The notes under the pieces: generated by a model
The model's database searches: none
What the model saw: the letters and a program-made list of their open reading frames with translations, nothing else
What the model was told of the DNA's origin: nothing
Assembly (NCBI GenBank): GCA_937901285.1
Contig: CALCHI010000382.1
Location: forward strand, 1 to 28,856
DNA from: UBA8437 sp003445035
Lineage (GTDB): Bacteria; Planctomycetota; Planctomycetia; Planctomycetales; Planctomycetaceae
Length of the DNA stretch: 28,856 nt
Direction of reading: 5' to 3'
Shown here: positions 1 to 7,802 of the stretch, piece after piece
How positions within the stretch are numbered: the stretch's first letter is position 1
Layout of the letters: the number at the start of each line of letters is the position of its first letter
Translations under genes and position numbers: made by a program

Positions 1-392
1 TGGCTGATCCGCAAGTGGTGGGTGGCGCGTTTCGGCAGAGGATTGATGCCGATGGGTGGCTCTACCGATTGCTTGAAAACGGCAACGCATGGCGGGCCAG
101 GTTCCGGCAGATCCCCTACGGAGACCAGGGACTGTTTGTGCGGCGCGAGTGCTTTGAGGCGGTGGGCGGTTTTCCCGTCGTTCCGTTGATGGATGATTTG
201 ATGCTGGCCCGGGCGCTGCGTCGACTGGGACGACTGGAAATCCTGGAGGGGCCGCTCGTTGTCAATGCGCGGCGATGGGAGAAACAGGGGGTCGTCCGTC
301 AGACGTTGCGAAATTGGTTCCTGCTGGCGGCCTGGCGATGCGGTGTGTCGCTGGATCGTCTGGCGGGCTTCTATCGGCGTCACGACCGTTAG
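1..392 (+). CDS. Glycosyltransferase family 2, C-terminal part (TIGR04283-like), cut by window edge
   Basis: This is the last ~130 residues of a gene whose start lies left of the window. The frame is open from base 3, and the first readable residues are ADPQVVGGAF. The segment PYGDQGLFVRRECFEAVGGF followed by PLMDDLMLARALRRLGR is the signature of the TIGR04283 group of GT-A family 2 glycosyltransferases. There a (E/D)D pair after the 'PLM' motif belongs to the active site. The following ARRWEKQGVVRQTLRNW and a C-terminal helix also fit that group. Members are inferred to transfer sugars from nucleotide-sugar donors, often next to radical-SAM or selenium-related genes. The substrate cannot be told here. 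The GTG codons near base 15 are internal, not starts. A 153-base gap separates it from the sialidase-like gene, which has its own promoter. Confidence 0.85.
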   Translation, partial: ADPQVVGGAFRQRIDADGWLYRLLENGNAWRARFRQIPYGDQGLFVRRECFEAVGGFPVVPLMDDLMLARALRRLGRLEILEGPLVVNARRWEKQGVVRQTLRNWFLLAAWRCGVSLDRLAGFYRRHDR

Positions 393-468
393 TTCGAACC
401 TCGTTGGTGAACCAGTCGAGCGGGAGGACTGATACTGAAGCGACTGGCGGTCGGCCGCGGCCCGCTGA

Positions 469-484
469 CGTTGTCCTGACAACG
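469..484. promoter_or_regulatory. Perfect 16-base palindrome overlapping a -35 element (operator candidate)
   Basis: The sequence CGTTGTC-CT-GACAACG is a perfect inverted repeat with 7-base arms and a 2-base centre. Its right half contains most of the -35 hexamer CTGACA (476-481) of the promoter for the sialidase-like gene. That placement suits a repressor that blocks RNA polymerase. It is not followed by a T-run, so it is a poor terminator for the upstream glycosyltransferase. The operator role is inferred. Confidence 0.4.
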
Positions 485-504
485 CCGAGGCCGGTGGTCA
501 TAAT
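476..504 (+). promoter_or_regulatory. Sigma70-type promoter for the sialidase-like gene
   Basis: A -35 hexamer CTGACA (476-481, 5 of 6 matches to TTGACA) and a -10 hexamer CATAAT (499-504, 5 of 6 matches to TATAAT) are separated by exactly 17 bases. Transcription would begin near 511, leaving a leader of ~35 bases before the ATG at 546. The spacing, match quality and position make this the best promoter in the window. Confidence 0.5.
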
Positions 505-545
505 CGCATTCTTCACGCGCGGTCCATTTCTTGCTGAGGCGTCAA

Positions 546-1913
546 ATGAAGAACACGACATCAGGTTCGGCTGGTCGAGCAAGATGCTGCCGGATGCCGG
601 GGAGTGCGCTGTGTGCGGGGATCATCGTGCTCGCGTCCGTCGCGGATGGGTGGTCGGAAGAGGGCTGGAAATACGATGTTGAGGTGATCAGCAGTCCGCG
701 GTACGTGGTCAACAACTACCAGACGTGGTGTGATGGTCGGGATCGGATCTGGATCAGTGCGGGATTGAACTTCGGTGAAAACACCGACGCCTACCACGCG
801 CGGCACGTGATGATCGTTCTGGTTTCGGAGGATTTGGGCTCGTCGTGGCAGGTATCGAAAAAACCCTGGCCGGGCCCTCGAGACGACATGACAGTGATGC
901 CCGTCGGCACGCTCGTCGAAACCGGGACGCATCACTGGCTCAGGCACCCACGGGCCCGGGCAGTGGCTCTCCAGAAACGCGGGTATTACGTCTGGGATCT
1001 GGGTGAAAAGGCTGGCTACTGCGCGATCCTGGGCAGCATGTGGGTGCGGCGATCGGCCGACCGGGGTCAGACATGGCGGGAATTTCCGGTTCACGGTCAG
1101 TTCGGTTTCTTCGCACGCCTGGCCGTCAACTCCCCACCGCGACAGAGGCTGCTCGCTGACGGCACGATCGTCAATTTCATGCATGGCTACCGGCCCGAGG
1201 GCCGGAGTTCAAAGAGCGATCTCGGAGGCTTGAATCACCCGTTTGTCGTACGTTCAGAAGATGCCGGCCAAACGTGGCAGATGGTCCAGATGGCCGACGG
1301 CAAGCTCTCGCCTTCGCCGCGAGGTTTTAACGAGGTCTATCCCGTTGTTTGGCCGGACGGGAGGATCTTTGCCATGATCCGTACAGCTGCCGGTGGCCAG
1401 GCTTTCTCGGTGGCTTCCTCGGACGGCGGTGTCACGTGGTCGAAGGTCAAGCCGACACCGATTCGGGCCAAGCACCCCAACCCGACACGATTGGCCGATG
1501 GCCGGGTGGTCTGTAGTTACCAACGCCGGTTCGCTGCCCCTTTTGGTGTCCGCGCGAGATTCACATCTGACCTGGGAAAGACCTGGAGTCCGGAAGTTGT
1601 GTTGCGCGACGATGTGCCTGTGGCCGACGGGCTTGTGCAGCCTCAAACCGTCGAACTGTCCGACGGATCGCTGTTCACGTTGTTCACCGGCACGAAGGTA
1701 TTGAAGACGGGTGGGCGGCGTTCCTTCATCGGGGGGACTCGGTGGTCGCCGAGCCGTCGGCCGTTGCGTGGAGTCGATCAGAAACGCCGGGCGATCCGGC
1801 GTCGTGGTTCCTGGGGTCCGTCAATTCCGCTGCCACCGCTGGCACCCCGGTACAATTTCCGTACGGCCGACCAGAGTCCCTGGTCGAAGCCGCCAGCGGT
1901 CAAGGAGAAGTGA
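546..1913 (+). CDS. Secreted BNR-repeat / sialidase-like exo-glycosidase
   Basis: A 455-residue protein predicted to be exported. The N-terminus is basic and is followed by a hydrophobic stretch (about residues 20-34, ALCAGIIVLASVA). It has five Asp-box (BNR) motifs: SEDLGSSW (~94), SADRGQTW (~170), SEDAGQTW (~237), SSDGGVTW (~291) and TSDLGKTW (~340). These mark the blades of a six-bladed sialidase-type beta-propeller. FNEVYPVVWPDGRIFAMIRT (261-280) resembles the sialidase catalytic core, with Arg279 a candidate for the arginine triad. True sialidase activity is not certain, because many planctomycetal relatives are uncharacterised glycan-binding or glycan-cleaving propellers. I chose ATG 546 rather than TTG 531 because it directly precedes the signal peptide and has TGAGG upstream. 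The last ~55 residues, after GGTRW (396-400), are rich in Arg and Pro and unlike the propeller. The gene converges on the DUF1501 gene with 17 bases between stop codons. Confidence 0.82.
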   Translation: MKNTTSGSAGRARCCRMPGSALCAGIIVLASVADGWSEEGWKYDVEVISSPRYVVNNYQTWCDGRDRIWISAGLNFGENTDAYHARHVMIVLVSEDLGSSWQVSKKPWPGPRDDMTVMPVGTLVETGTHHWLRHPRARAVALQKRGYYVWDLGEKAGYCAILGSMWVRRSADRGQTWREFPVHGQFGFFARLAVNSPPRQRLLADGTIVNFMHGYRPEGRSSKSDLGGLNHPFVVRSEDAGQTWQMVQMADGKLSPSPRGFNEVYPVVWPDGRIFAMIRTAAGGQAFSVASSDGGVTWSKVKPTPIRAKHPNPTRLADGRVVCSYQRRFAAPFGVRARFTSDLGKTWSPEVVLRDDVPVADGLVQPQTVELSDGSLFTLFTGTKVLKTGGRRSFIGGTRWSPSRRPLRGVDQKRRAIRRRGSWGPSIPLPPLAPRYNFRTADQSPWSKPPAVKEK

Positions 1914-1930
1914 GCGGCGGGGGGTCCGGT

Positions 1931-3385
1931 CTAGGCCACCACCGGTCGGATCACGTGGCCATCGCCCTCCGGCCCGATCAGCCTCTGGTTGAGCCCCTGG
2001 TAGCGGAACGAGAGGCGGTGGGGATCGAATCCCAGGAGGTGCAGGACCGTCGCCTGCAGGTCGTGGACCCCGACCTTGTCGCGGGCGACGAAGTACCCGA
2101 GCTCATCGGTCTCACCGTGAGTCACTCCACCTCTCACGCCGCCACCGGCCATCCACATCGAGAAGCAGTGTGGGTGGTGGTCGCGGCCGAGAAACTTCGA
2201 TCCGTTTCTCTCCTCGTTCAGGGACGTGCGGCCGAATTCTCCACTCCAGATCACGAGTGTCTCGTCCAGCAGTCCCCGCTGCTTCAGGTCTGCCAGCAAG
2301 GCGGCAATCGGTCGGTCGACCTCCTTGCACTTCTTCGGCATCGCGGTCACCAGGTCGTTGCTCTTGGCGGTTCCGTGCATGTCCCAGCCCCAATCGAACA
2401 ACTGCACGTAACGGACCCCCTGTTCGACCAGTCGGCGTGCCAGCAGGCAGTTGTTGGCAAACGAAGCCTTGCCTGGAGTGGTGCCATAGGACTCCTGGAT
2501 GTGCTTGGGCTCCTTGGTGACGTCCATCACCTGAGGCACGGACATCTGCATCCGGAATGCCAGTTCGTACTGGCTGATTCGAGTGCGAGTCTCAGGGTCA
2601 CCGATGCGATTGAGTTCCAGTTCGTTGAGTTTTCGGAGGGCGTCGAGGCTTCGACGTCGAACGTTCCGGTCAAGCCCCTTGGGGTTGGATACGAACAGGA
2701 TGGGGTCGCCGGCACTTCGGCATTGCACGCCCTGGAAGACGGATGGCAGGAAGCCGCTGCCCCAAAGACTCTTGCCCCCACTGGGGTCTGTGCCGCCGGA
2801 AATCAGGACGACGAAACCCGGAAGGTTGGCGTTCTCGGTGCCCAGGCCCCAGGTCGCCCACGATCCCAGTGAGGCTTGTCCGAAACGCGCGGCACCGGTG
2901 TAGAGCAACAGTTGGGCCGGGGCGTGATTGAACTGGTCGGTGTGCATCGAGCGGATGATCGCCATCTCGTCGGCGTGTTCGGAGAGATGTGGCAACAGTT
3001 CGCTGATCATCAGGCCGCTGTCGCCTCGCGGCTGAAACCTGTAAGGGGTTCCCAGCAATTTCGGCCGGCGGGCCTTCAGGTTGATGAACGGCAGGCGTTC
3101 CTTTTGAAGTACCGCCAGCAGGTCGTCGGGACACGGTTGCATGTTGTGCCGGAGAAGTGCCGGCTTGAAATCGAACAGTTCGTGTTGAGGCGGGGAGCCG
3201 GCCATGTGCAGGTAGATCACGTGCTTGGCCCGGCCGGGAAGTGGAGGGATTTGTGGTTGCCGGGGATCGGCCGTCGCGGTTCCCGCCGCCAGGCCTCCCA
3301 GGGCCAACGCACCCAGTCCGACGTGCGAGTCGCGGAGGAAGTGGCGACGGGTGATCGTCTGCAGGTATTGCTGGCGAGGGTCCAT
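1931..3385 (-). CDS. DUF1501 family protein, Tat-exported
   Basis: A 484-residue DUF1501 protein. The N-terminus has a twin-arginine motif (TRRHFLRDSH, about residues 12-21) followed by the hydrophobic run GLGALALGGLAAG, so folded export by Tat is expected. The family has an alkaline-phosphatase/sulfatase-like fold. Visible conserved elements are IRSMHTDQFNHAPAQLLLYT, VQLFDWGWDMHG, LVIWSGEFGRT, GRDHHPHCFSMWMAGGGVRGG and HDLQATVLHLLGFD, with the His/Asp-rich positions expected of a metal centre. The biochemical role of DUF1501 is not established. It is the last gene of the four-gene minus-strand run and lies 48 bases after the heme-domain DUF1549/1553 gene, its likely functional partner. Confidence 0.93.
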   Translation of the reverse strand: MDPRQQYLQTITRRHFLRDSHVGLGALALGGLAAGTATADPRQPQIPPLPGRAKHVIYLHMAGSPPQHELFDFKPALLRHNMQPCPDDLLAVLQKERLPFINLKARRPKLLGTPYRFQPRGDSGLMISELLPHLSEHADEMAIIRSMHTDQFNHAPAQLLLYTGAARFGQASLGSWATWGLGTENANLPGFVVLISGGTDPSGGKSLWGSGFLPSVFQGVQCRSAGDPILFVSNPKGLDRNVRRRSLDALRKLNELELNRIGDPETRTRISQYELAFRMQMSVPQVMDVTKEPKHIQESYGTTPGKASFANNCLLARRLVEQGVRYVQLFDWGWDMHGTAKSNDLVTAMPKKCKEVDRPIAALLADLKQRGLLDETLVIWSGEFGRTSLNEERNGSKFLGRDHHPHCFSMWMAGGGVRGGVTHGETDELGYFVARDKVGVHDLQATVLHLLGFDPHRLSFRYQGLNQRLIGPEGDGHVIRPVVA

Positions 3386-3433
3386 GGGCGTGTCCGGTGG
3401 TCAGAATGAAAAGTGGCGCTGGACGAGTTGGAG

Positions 3434-6280
3434 TCAGGGGCGAGTCAGGGCCTGGTCGAGGTTCAGCAGGACGTTGGCGACCACGGTCCAGGCTGCCATT
3501 GTTGCGGTGTCTCCGTCGGCCGGCAGCGGTCCCAGCGGCATCGTGGCCAACTGTTTGGCCGCCTCGGTGTCCTTGCGGAAGTGGGCAAGTTCGGAAGAGA
3601 ACAGTCCCACGAGCACATCCTGTTGTGCCCGCGTGGCTTTCTGGCCGGTGGCCAGCCTGAGTCCCAAGGCAACTCGTGTGGCCGGTGTTGCTCCACCCTC
3701 GGCAACCAGTCGTCGGCCCAGGGCCTGTGAGATTTCGACGTAAACCGGATCGTTGAGGGTCACGAAGGCCTGTAGCGGAGTGTTGGTGCGAATACGTCTT
3801 GGCATGCAGATCTCACGGCTTGGCGCATCGAAGGTGGCCATCGACGGGTACGGAACGGTTCGCCTCCAGAACGTGTACAGGCCGCGTCGGTGCTTTTGAG
3901 ATCCCGGGCTGGTCGGCCATTTGCGTTGGCCGTTGAAGGCCGCCTGCCAGAGGCCGGGCGGCTGGAACGGGTAGACGCTGGGCCCGCCCATTCGACGATC
4001 CAGGAGTCCGGCTATGGCCAAAGCCTGGTCGCGGATCGTTTCGGCCTCGAGCCGAAATCGCGGTGCCCGCCCGAGCCAGAGGTTGGTTGGATCGGCGGTG
4101 AGTTGCTCGGGCGTCACCCGGGCGGATTGCCGGTAGGTGTGTGAGGACACGATGGTTCTCAGCAGGGTTTTGACGTTCCAGTCGGTCCGAGTGAATTCTG
4201 TGGCCAGCCAGTCGAGCAGCAGGGGATGGCTGGGAGGCTCTCCCTGAGTCCCGAAATCCTCTTCGGTCGACACCAATCCGCGACCGAACAGGTGGCTCCA
4301 GAAGCGGTTGACGGCAACACGGGCGGTCAGAGGGTTCTGGCCGTCGGTGATCCAGTTGGCGACGCCCAGGCGGGTGCGAGGCAGTGTCTTTGCTGCCGAG
4401 TGGAATCCCGCCGGAAAATCGGCTGACACCTTCTTGCCCTTCTGGAGGAAGCTGCCGCGGATCATGACGAACGTGTCACGGTGTTTGTCGGCTGGGAGTT
4501 CCTGCATCACGGGAAGCGTTGGGAATTTGGGTCGCTTCTTCTTCAGTGTCGCGATCCGGTCGGTCAGCCGCTGGGCCTGTTCGGCCAGCGGTCCGGGCCG
4601 GCTGGTGAAGTGTTGATGGCTGGGGGCCGGTTGGCCTTTCAGAGTGTCTTCCCAGATGGTCTTCCGTTTGGCGTCGAGCAGTCGGACGACCAGGCCGGCC
4701 TGGCGGGAGTACAGTTTTCCATCGGTTCGGTTGTGGATCTGGATATGAGCCACCGGCACTTCCGAACCCAGGTCGACCTCCCACCACGGATTGTTCTCTC
4801 CGTCGGTGTGGGTCGTCGACTTGGCGTCGGAATAATGGCCATTCGTGTTGCCGTCGACGGCCAGGCGGGCAGGCCCGTCAAACGCGGTGCTGGACTGCTT
4901 GGCAGGCTTCTTCAACGCAATGTTGACCGGTTTGCCCTTGTCAGGTTTACGCGTCGAATACACGCGGACTTCGGCCAATGACAGATGTTTGTTCTTTCCG
5001 GGGAGTTCAATACGGACAAAACGGCCGTTGATCGGTCGGGCGGAAGCGTCCTTGTTTTCGGCTGCAATGCGTGGTGCGAGTTTCTGGCGACGGGTCTCCA
5101 GGAGGGCAATGGACTTGTCGAGGCCGAGGACGGCGCGTTGCATCTGGGAGGTCGGAGCGTCGATCACCGGGGCTTCATCACCGCGGTCGGCATCGGCCGA
5201 CTGGTTGAACATGTCGTAGAAGCGGTAGTACTCCTCCTGGGTGATCGGGTCGAATTTGTGGTCGTGACACTTTGCGCAGCCCATGGTGAGTCCCATCCAG
5301 ACCTGCAGCGTGGTGTCAACGCGGTCTTTGACGGCCGCGACGCGAAACTCTTCGTCGTCGGTTCCACCCTCGGTGTTGGTCATCGTGTTACGGTGGAACG
5401 CGGTGCCGATCTTTTGTTCGAGTGTCGGGTCGGACAGCAGGTCGCCGGCGAGCTGGTCGGTGGTGAAGCGGTCAAATGGCTGGTTGGCGTTGAAGGCGTC
5501 GATGACCCATGTGCGGAATCGCCACGCGTTGGGCCGCAGGGGGTCCGAACCGTAGCCTCGTGAGTCAGCATAGCGAGCGAGGTCGAGCCAGCCGCGAGCC
5601 CAGCGTTCGCCGTAAGCTGGGTCGGCCAGAAAACGGTCGGTCAGCCGGTCCCAGCTGCCGGGGTCGGTGTCGGACAGGTACTCGTCGATCTCCGCCGGGC
5701 GAGGCGGAAGCCCCCGCAGGTCCAGGCTCAGTCTCCGGATCAGCGTTTCCCGGTCGGCCCGAGCAGACGGCTCCATGCGTTGGGCCTTCAGCCGGGCCTG
5801 GATGAACCGGTCGATCGGGTTGGCCGACGGCCAGTCGGACGGTGACTCGGGCGTCGCGGGTCGCTTGGGCGAAATGAAGGACCAATGCCGTGAGTAGACA
5901 GCGCCCTGCTCGATCCACCGCGTGAGCGTGGCAATCTGTTGGGCCGATAACGCGGGGCCCTCGTCAACCGGAGGCATTCTGACGTCGGGATCACCGCTTG
6001 TGATCCGGGTGATAAGTTCGCTCCGAGCGGGCTTGCCCGGGACGATGGCCGTGCGACCACTCTCCAGCGACTTGGTGCTCGACTCGTGACGGTCGAGCCG
6101 CAATCCCGCCTGGCGGTTGCCCGGGTCCCGGCCGTGACACTTCAGACAGTGGACCGACAGCACCGAACGGACGTCCCGGTTGAAGTCGACCGATGTCGCC
6201 GGTTCGGCCGGGAAGGCCTGGGCGGCGAGCAGGCTTGTGAAAAACAGTCCGGCGAGTGCCCGGGTGGCGATTCGGGTCAT
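3434..6280 (-). CDS. Planctomycete cytochrome C (PSCyt1) / DUF1549 / discoidin-like / DUF1553 protein
   Basis: A 948-residue multidomain protein with a signal peptide (residues 1-25, ending AQAFPAEP). Domain order: a planctomycete cytochrome C domain with heme motif CLKCH (45-49) and distal-Met candidate in VRMPP (~100-104); DUF1549 (about 150-370) with a second CxxCH motif, CAKCHDHKFDP (335-345); a discoidin/F5-8C-like insert (about 417-550, with AVDGNTNGHYSD and WWEVDLGSE); and DUF1553 (about 640-940). The discoidin-like region suggests carbohydrate binding. The CxxCH motifs suggest covalent heme, at least at the N-terminus. The biochemical function of the DUF1549/1553 core is unknown. Of the three such proteins here, this is the only one with the N-terminal heme domain. 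It follows the second DUF1501 gene after 19 bases, so it is probably co-transcribed. Confidence 0.92.
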   Translation of the reverse strand: MTRIATRALAGLFFTSLLAAQAFPAEPATSVDFNRDVRSVLSVHCLKCHGRDPGNRQAGLRLDRHESSTKSLESGRTAIVPGKPARSELITRITSGDPDVRMPPVDEGPALSAQQIATLTRWIEQGAVYSRHWSFISPKRPATPESPSDWPSANPIDRFIQARLKAQRMEPSARADRETLIRRLSLDLRGLPPRPAEIDEYLSDTDPGSWDRLTDRFLADPAYGERWARGWLDLARYADSRGYGSDPLRPNAWRFRTWVIDAFNANQPFDRFTTDQLAGDLLSDPTLEQKIGTAFHRNTMTNTEGGTDDEEFRVAAVKDRVDTTLQVWMGLTMGCAKCHDHKFDPITQEEYYRFYDMFNQSADADRGDEAPVIDAPTSQMQRAVLGLDKSIALLETRRQKLAPRIAAENKDASARPINGRFVRIELPGKNKHLSLAEVRVYSTRKPDKGKPVNIALKKPAKQSSTAFDGPARLAVDGNTNGHYSDAKSTTHTDGENNPWWEVDLGSEVPVAHIQIHNRTDGKLYSRQAGLVVRLLDAKRKTIWEDTLKGQPAPSHQHFTSRPGPLAEQAQRLTDRIATLKKKRPKFPTLPVMQELPADKHRDTFVMIRGSFLQKGKKVSADFPAGFHSAAKTLPRTRLGVANWITDGQNPLTARVAVNRFWSHLFGRGLVSTEEDFGTQGEPPSHPLLLDWLATEFTRTDWNVKTLLRTIVSSHTYRQSARVTPEQLTADPTNLWLGRAPRFRLEAETIRDQALAIAGLLDRRMGGPSVYPFQPPGLWQAAFNGQRKWPTSPGSQKHRRGLYTFWRRTVPYPSMATFDAPSREICMPRRIRTNTPLQAFVTLNDPVYVEISQALGRRLVAEGGATPATRVALGLRLATGQKATRAQQDVLVGLFSSELAHFRKDTEAAKQLATMPLGPLPADGDTATMAAWTVVANVLLNLDQALTRP

Positions 6281-6299
6281 GGCAAAAACGTCTGTGGGG

Positions 6300-7802
6300 T
6301 CAGGCGATGATGTCGTGGATCACGTGGCCGTGGACATCGGTCAGGCGGCGATCGATGCCGTTGTGTCTCACCGTGAGTTGTTCGTGGTCGATGCCCAGCA
6401 GGTGCAGGATCGTGGCGTGGACGTCGTAGACGTGAGTCGGGTTGTCTCGGTCGGCCGGCTTGTAGCCCCACTGGTCGCTGGGTCCGTACGTGGTGCCACC
6501 CTTGATGCCGCCACCGGCCAGCCAGTTCGTGAAGACGTAGGGGTTGTGGTCGCGGCCCTTGGTGCCCTGTGTCGAGGGCATCCGGCCGAACTCGGTGGTC
6601 CAGAGGATGATGGTGTCGTCGAGCAGGCCACGTTGTTTCAGGTCGGCAATCAACCCCGCCGTGCCAACGGCCATCCCCTCGGCGAGTGGGCCGTGATCCC
6701 GGGAAATGTCCTCGTGTGAGTCCCAGTTGCGGCGAGGGAACCCATTGTCGCAGCCGGACCAGATCTGAACGAACCGGACGCCGCGTTCCAGAAGCCTGCG
6801 AGCCACCAGGCATTTGCGACCGAAGTAGGTGATCTCCTCGGGGACATTGATCTTGGTCGGGAACGAGCTTCGCGGGGTGTCGAGTCCATAGAGTTTCAGC
6901 ACGTGCTTGGATTCGCCGCTGATATCAAGAGCCTCGGGGGCCGCGAGTTGGAGCTGCGCGGCCAGTTCGTAGCTGCGGATACGGGCTTCGAGACGCGAAT
7001 CGCCCTGCGTGGACTGTTGATGTTTTTGATTGAGTCTCTTGAGAAGTGCGAGTCCTTCGCGGTCGCCATCGCCGGTGACAAAGCTCTTGGGATCGGCTCG
7101 CAGATCGGCGATGGGGTTTCGAAGTCCGGGGCGAATGATTGTTCCCTGGTAGCGGGCCGGCAGAAAGGCGGTGTCCCAGTTCTTGGGTCCGTTGGAGGCG
7201 AATCCGCGATGGTCGGGCAGCACGACGAAACTGGGCAGGTTGTCGCTTTCGGATCCCAGGGCGTAGCTGACCCAGGCGCCTGCACCGGGGAAACCGGGCC
7301 GTTGGAACCCGGTGGCCTGCAGCAGGGTCGCCTGGCTGTGAACACCGGTCTTGCCGACCATCGAGTGGATGAAGGCCATCTCGTCGGCACAACGGCCCAG
7401 GGCCCGTACCGGGTCGCTGAGCATCTTGCCGCACTCACCGTAGGAGCGAAACGTGAACGGAGATCGCATCCAGGGGCCAAGGCCGTTCTGGAAGGCTTCG
7501 ACGTGTTCTCCGAAGTCAGAGTTTTGTCCGTGGTGTTTTTCGAGTGCCGGTTTGTGATCGAACAGGTCAACGTGACTGGCGGCTCCCGCCATGAACAGTT
7601 GGATCACTCGCTTGGCCCGCGGAGGGTGGTGCAACTGGCCGGAGAGCACACCTGGTTCGGGCTCTGCGAGAGCTGAGCCGTTTTGCACAAGGTGAGCCAG
7701 GGCGATCCCGCCCAGTCCTCCTCCGGATCTCCAGAGAAAGTCACGACGAGATTCGGCGTCACCGGTGGATCGAGTGGCGATTTTTGTGCGTGCGAGGGTC
7801 AT
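6300..7802 (-). CDS. DUF1501 family protein, Tat-exported
   Basis: A 500-residue DUF1501 protein. Its Tat-type leader has ESRRDFLWRSGGGLGGIALA at about residues 18-37. The hallmark segments are FMAGAASHVDLFDHKP, FIHSMVGKTGVHSQATLLQATG, VQIWSGCDNGFPRRNWDSH, IILWTTEFGRMP, GRDHNPYVFTNWLAGGGIKGG and VYDVHATILHLLGID. It is about 40% similar by eye to the other two DUF1501 copies, so these are not recent tandem duplicates. Its ATG overlaps the stop of the preceding DUF1549/1553 gene in an ATGA arrangement, which implies translational coupling between the two partners. Confidence 0.93.
   Translation of the reverse strand: MTLARTKIATRSTGDAESRRDFLWRSGGGLGGIALAHLVQNGSALAEPEPGVLSGQLHHPPRAKRVIQLFMAGAASHVDLFDHKPALEKHHGQNSDFGEHVEAFQNGLGPWMRSPFTFRSYGECGKMLSDPVRALGRCADEMAFIHSMVGKTGVHSQATLLQATGFQRPGFPGAGAWVSYALGSESDNLPSFVVLPDHRGFASNGPKNWDTAFLPARYQGTIIRPGLRNPIADLRADPKSFVTGDGDREGLALLKRLNQKHQQSTQGDSRLEARIRSYELAAQLQLAAPEALDISGESKHVLKLYGLDTPRSSFPTKINVPEEITYFGRKCLVARRLLERGVRFVQIWSGCDNGFPRRNWDSHEDISRDHGPLAEGMAVGTAGLIADLKQRGLLDDTIILWTTEFGRMPSTQGTKGRDHNPYVFTNWLAGGGIKGGTTYGPSDQWGYKPADRDNPTHVYDVHATILHLLGIDHEQLTVRHNGIDRRLTDVHGHVIHDIIA

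Noticed and set aside
1742..2872. A 376-codon plus-strand frame running from the sialidase end across the DUF1501 gene
   Set aside because: Most of it is antisense to the DUF1501 gene. Only its first ~55 codons raised a frameshift question, recorded as a finding.
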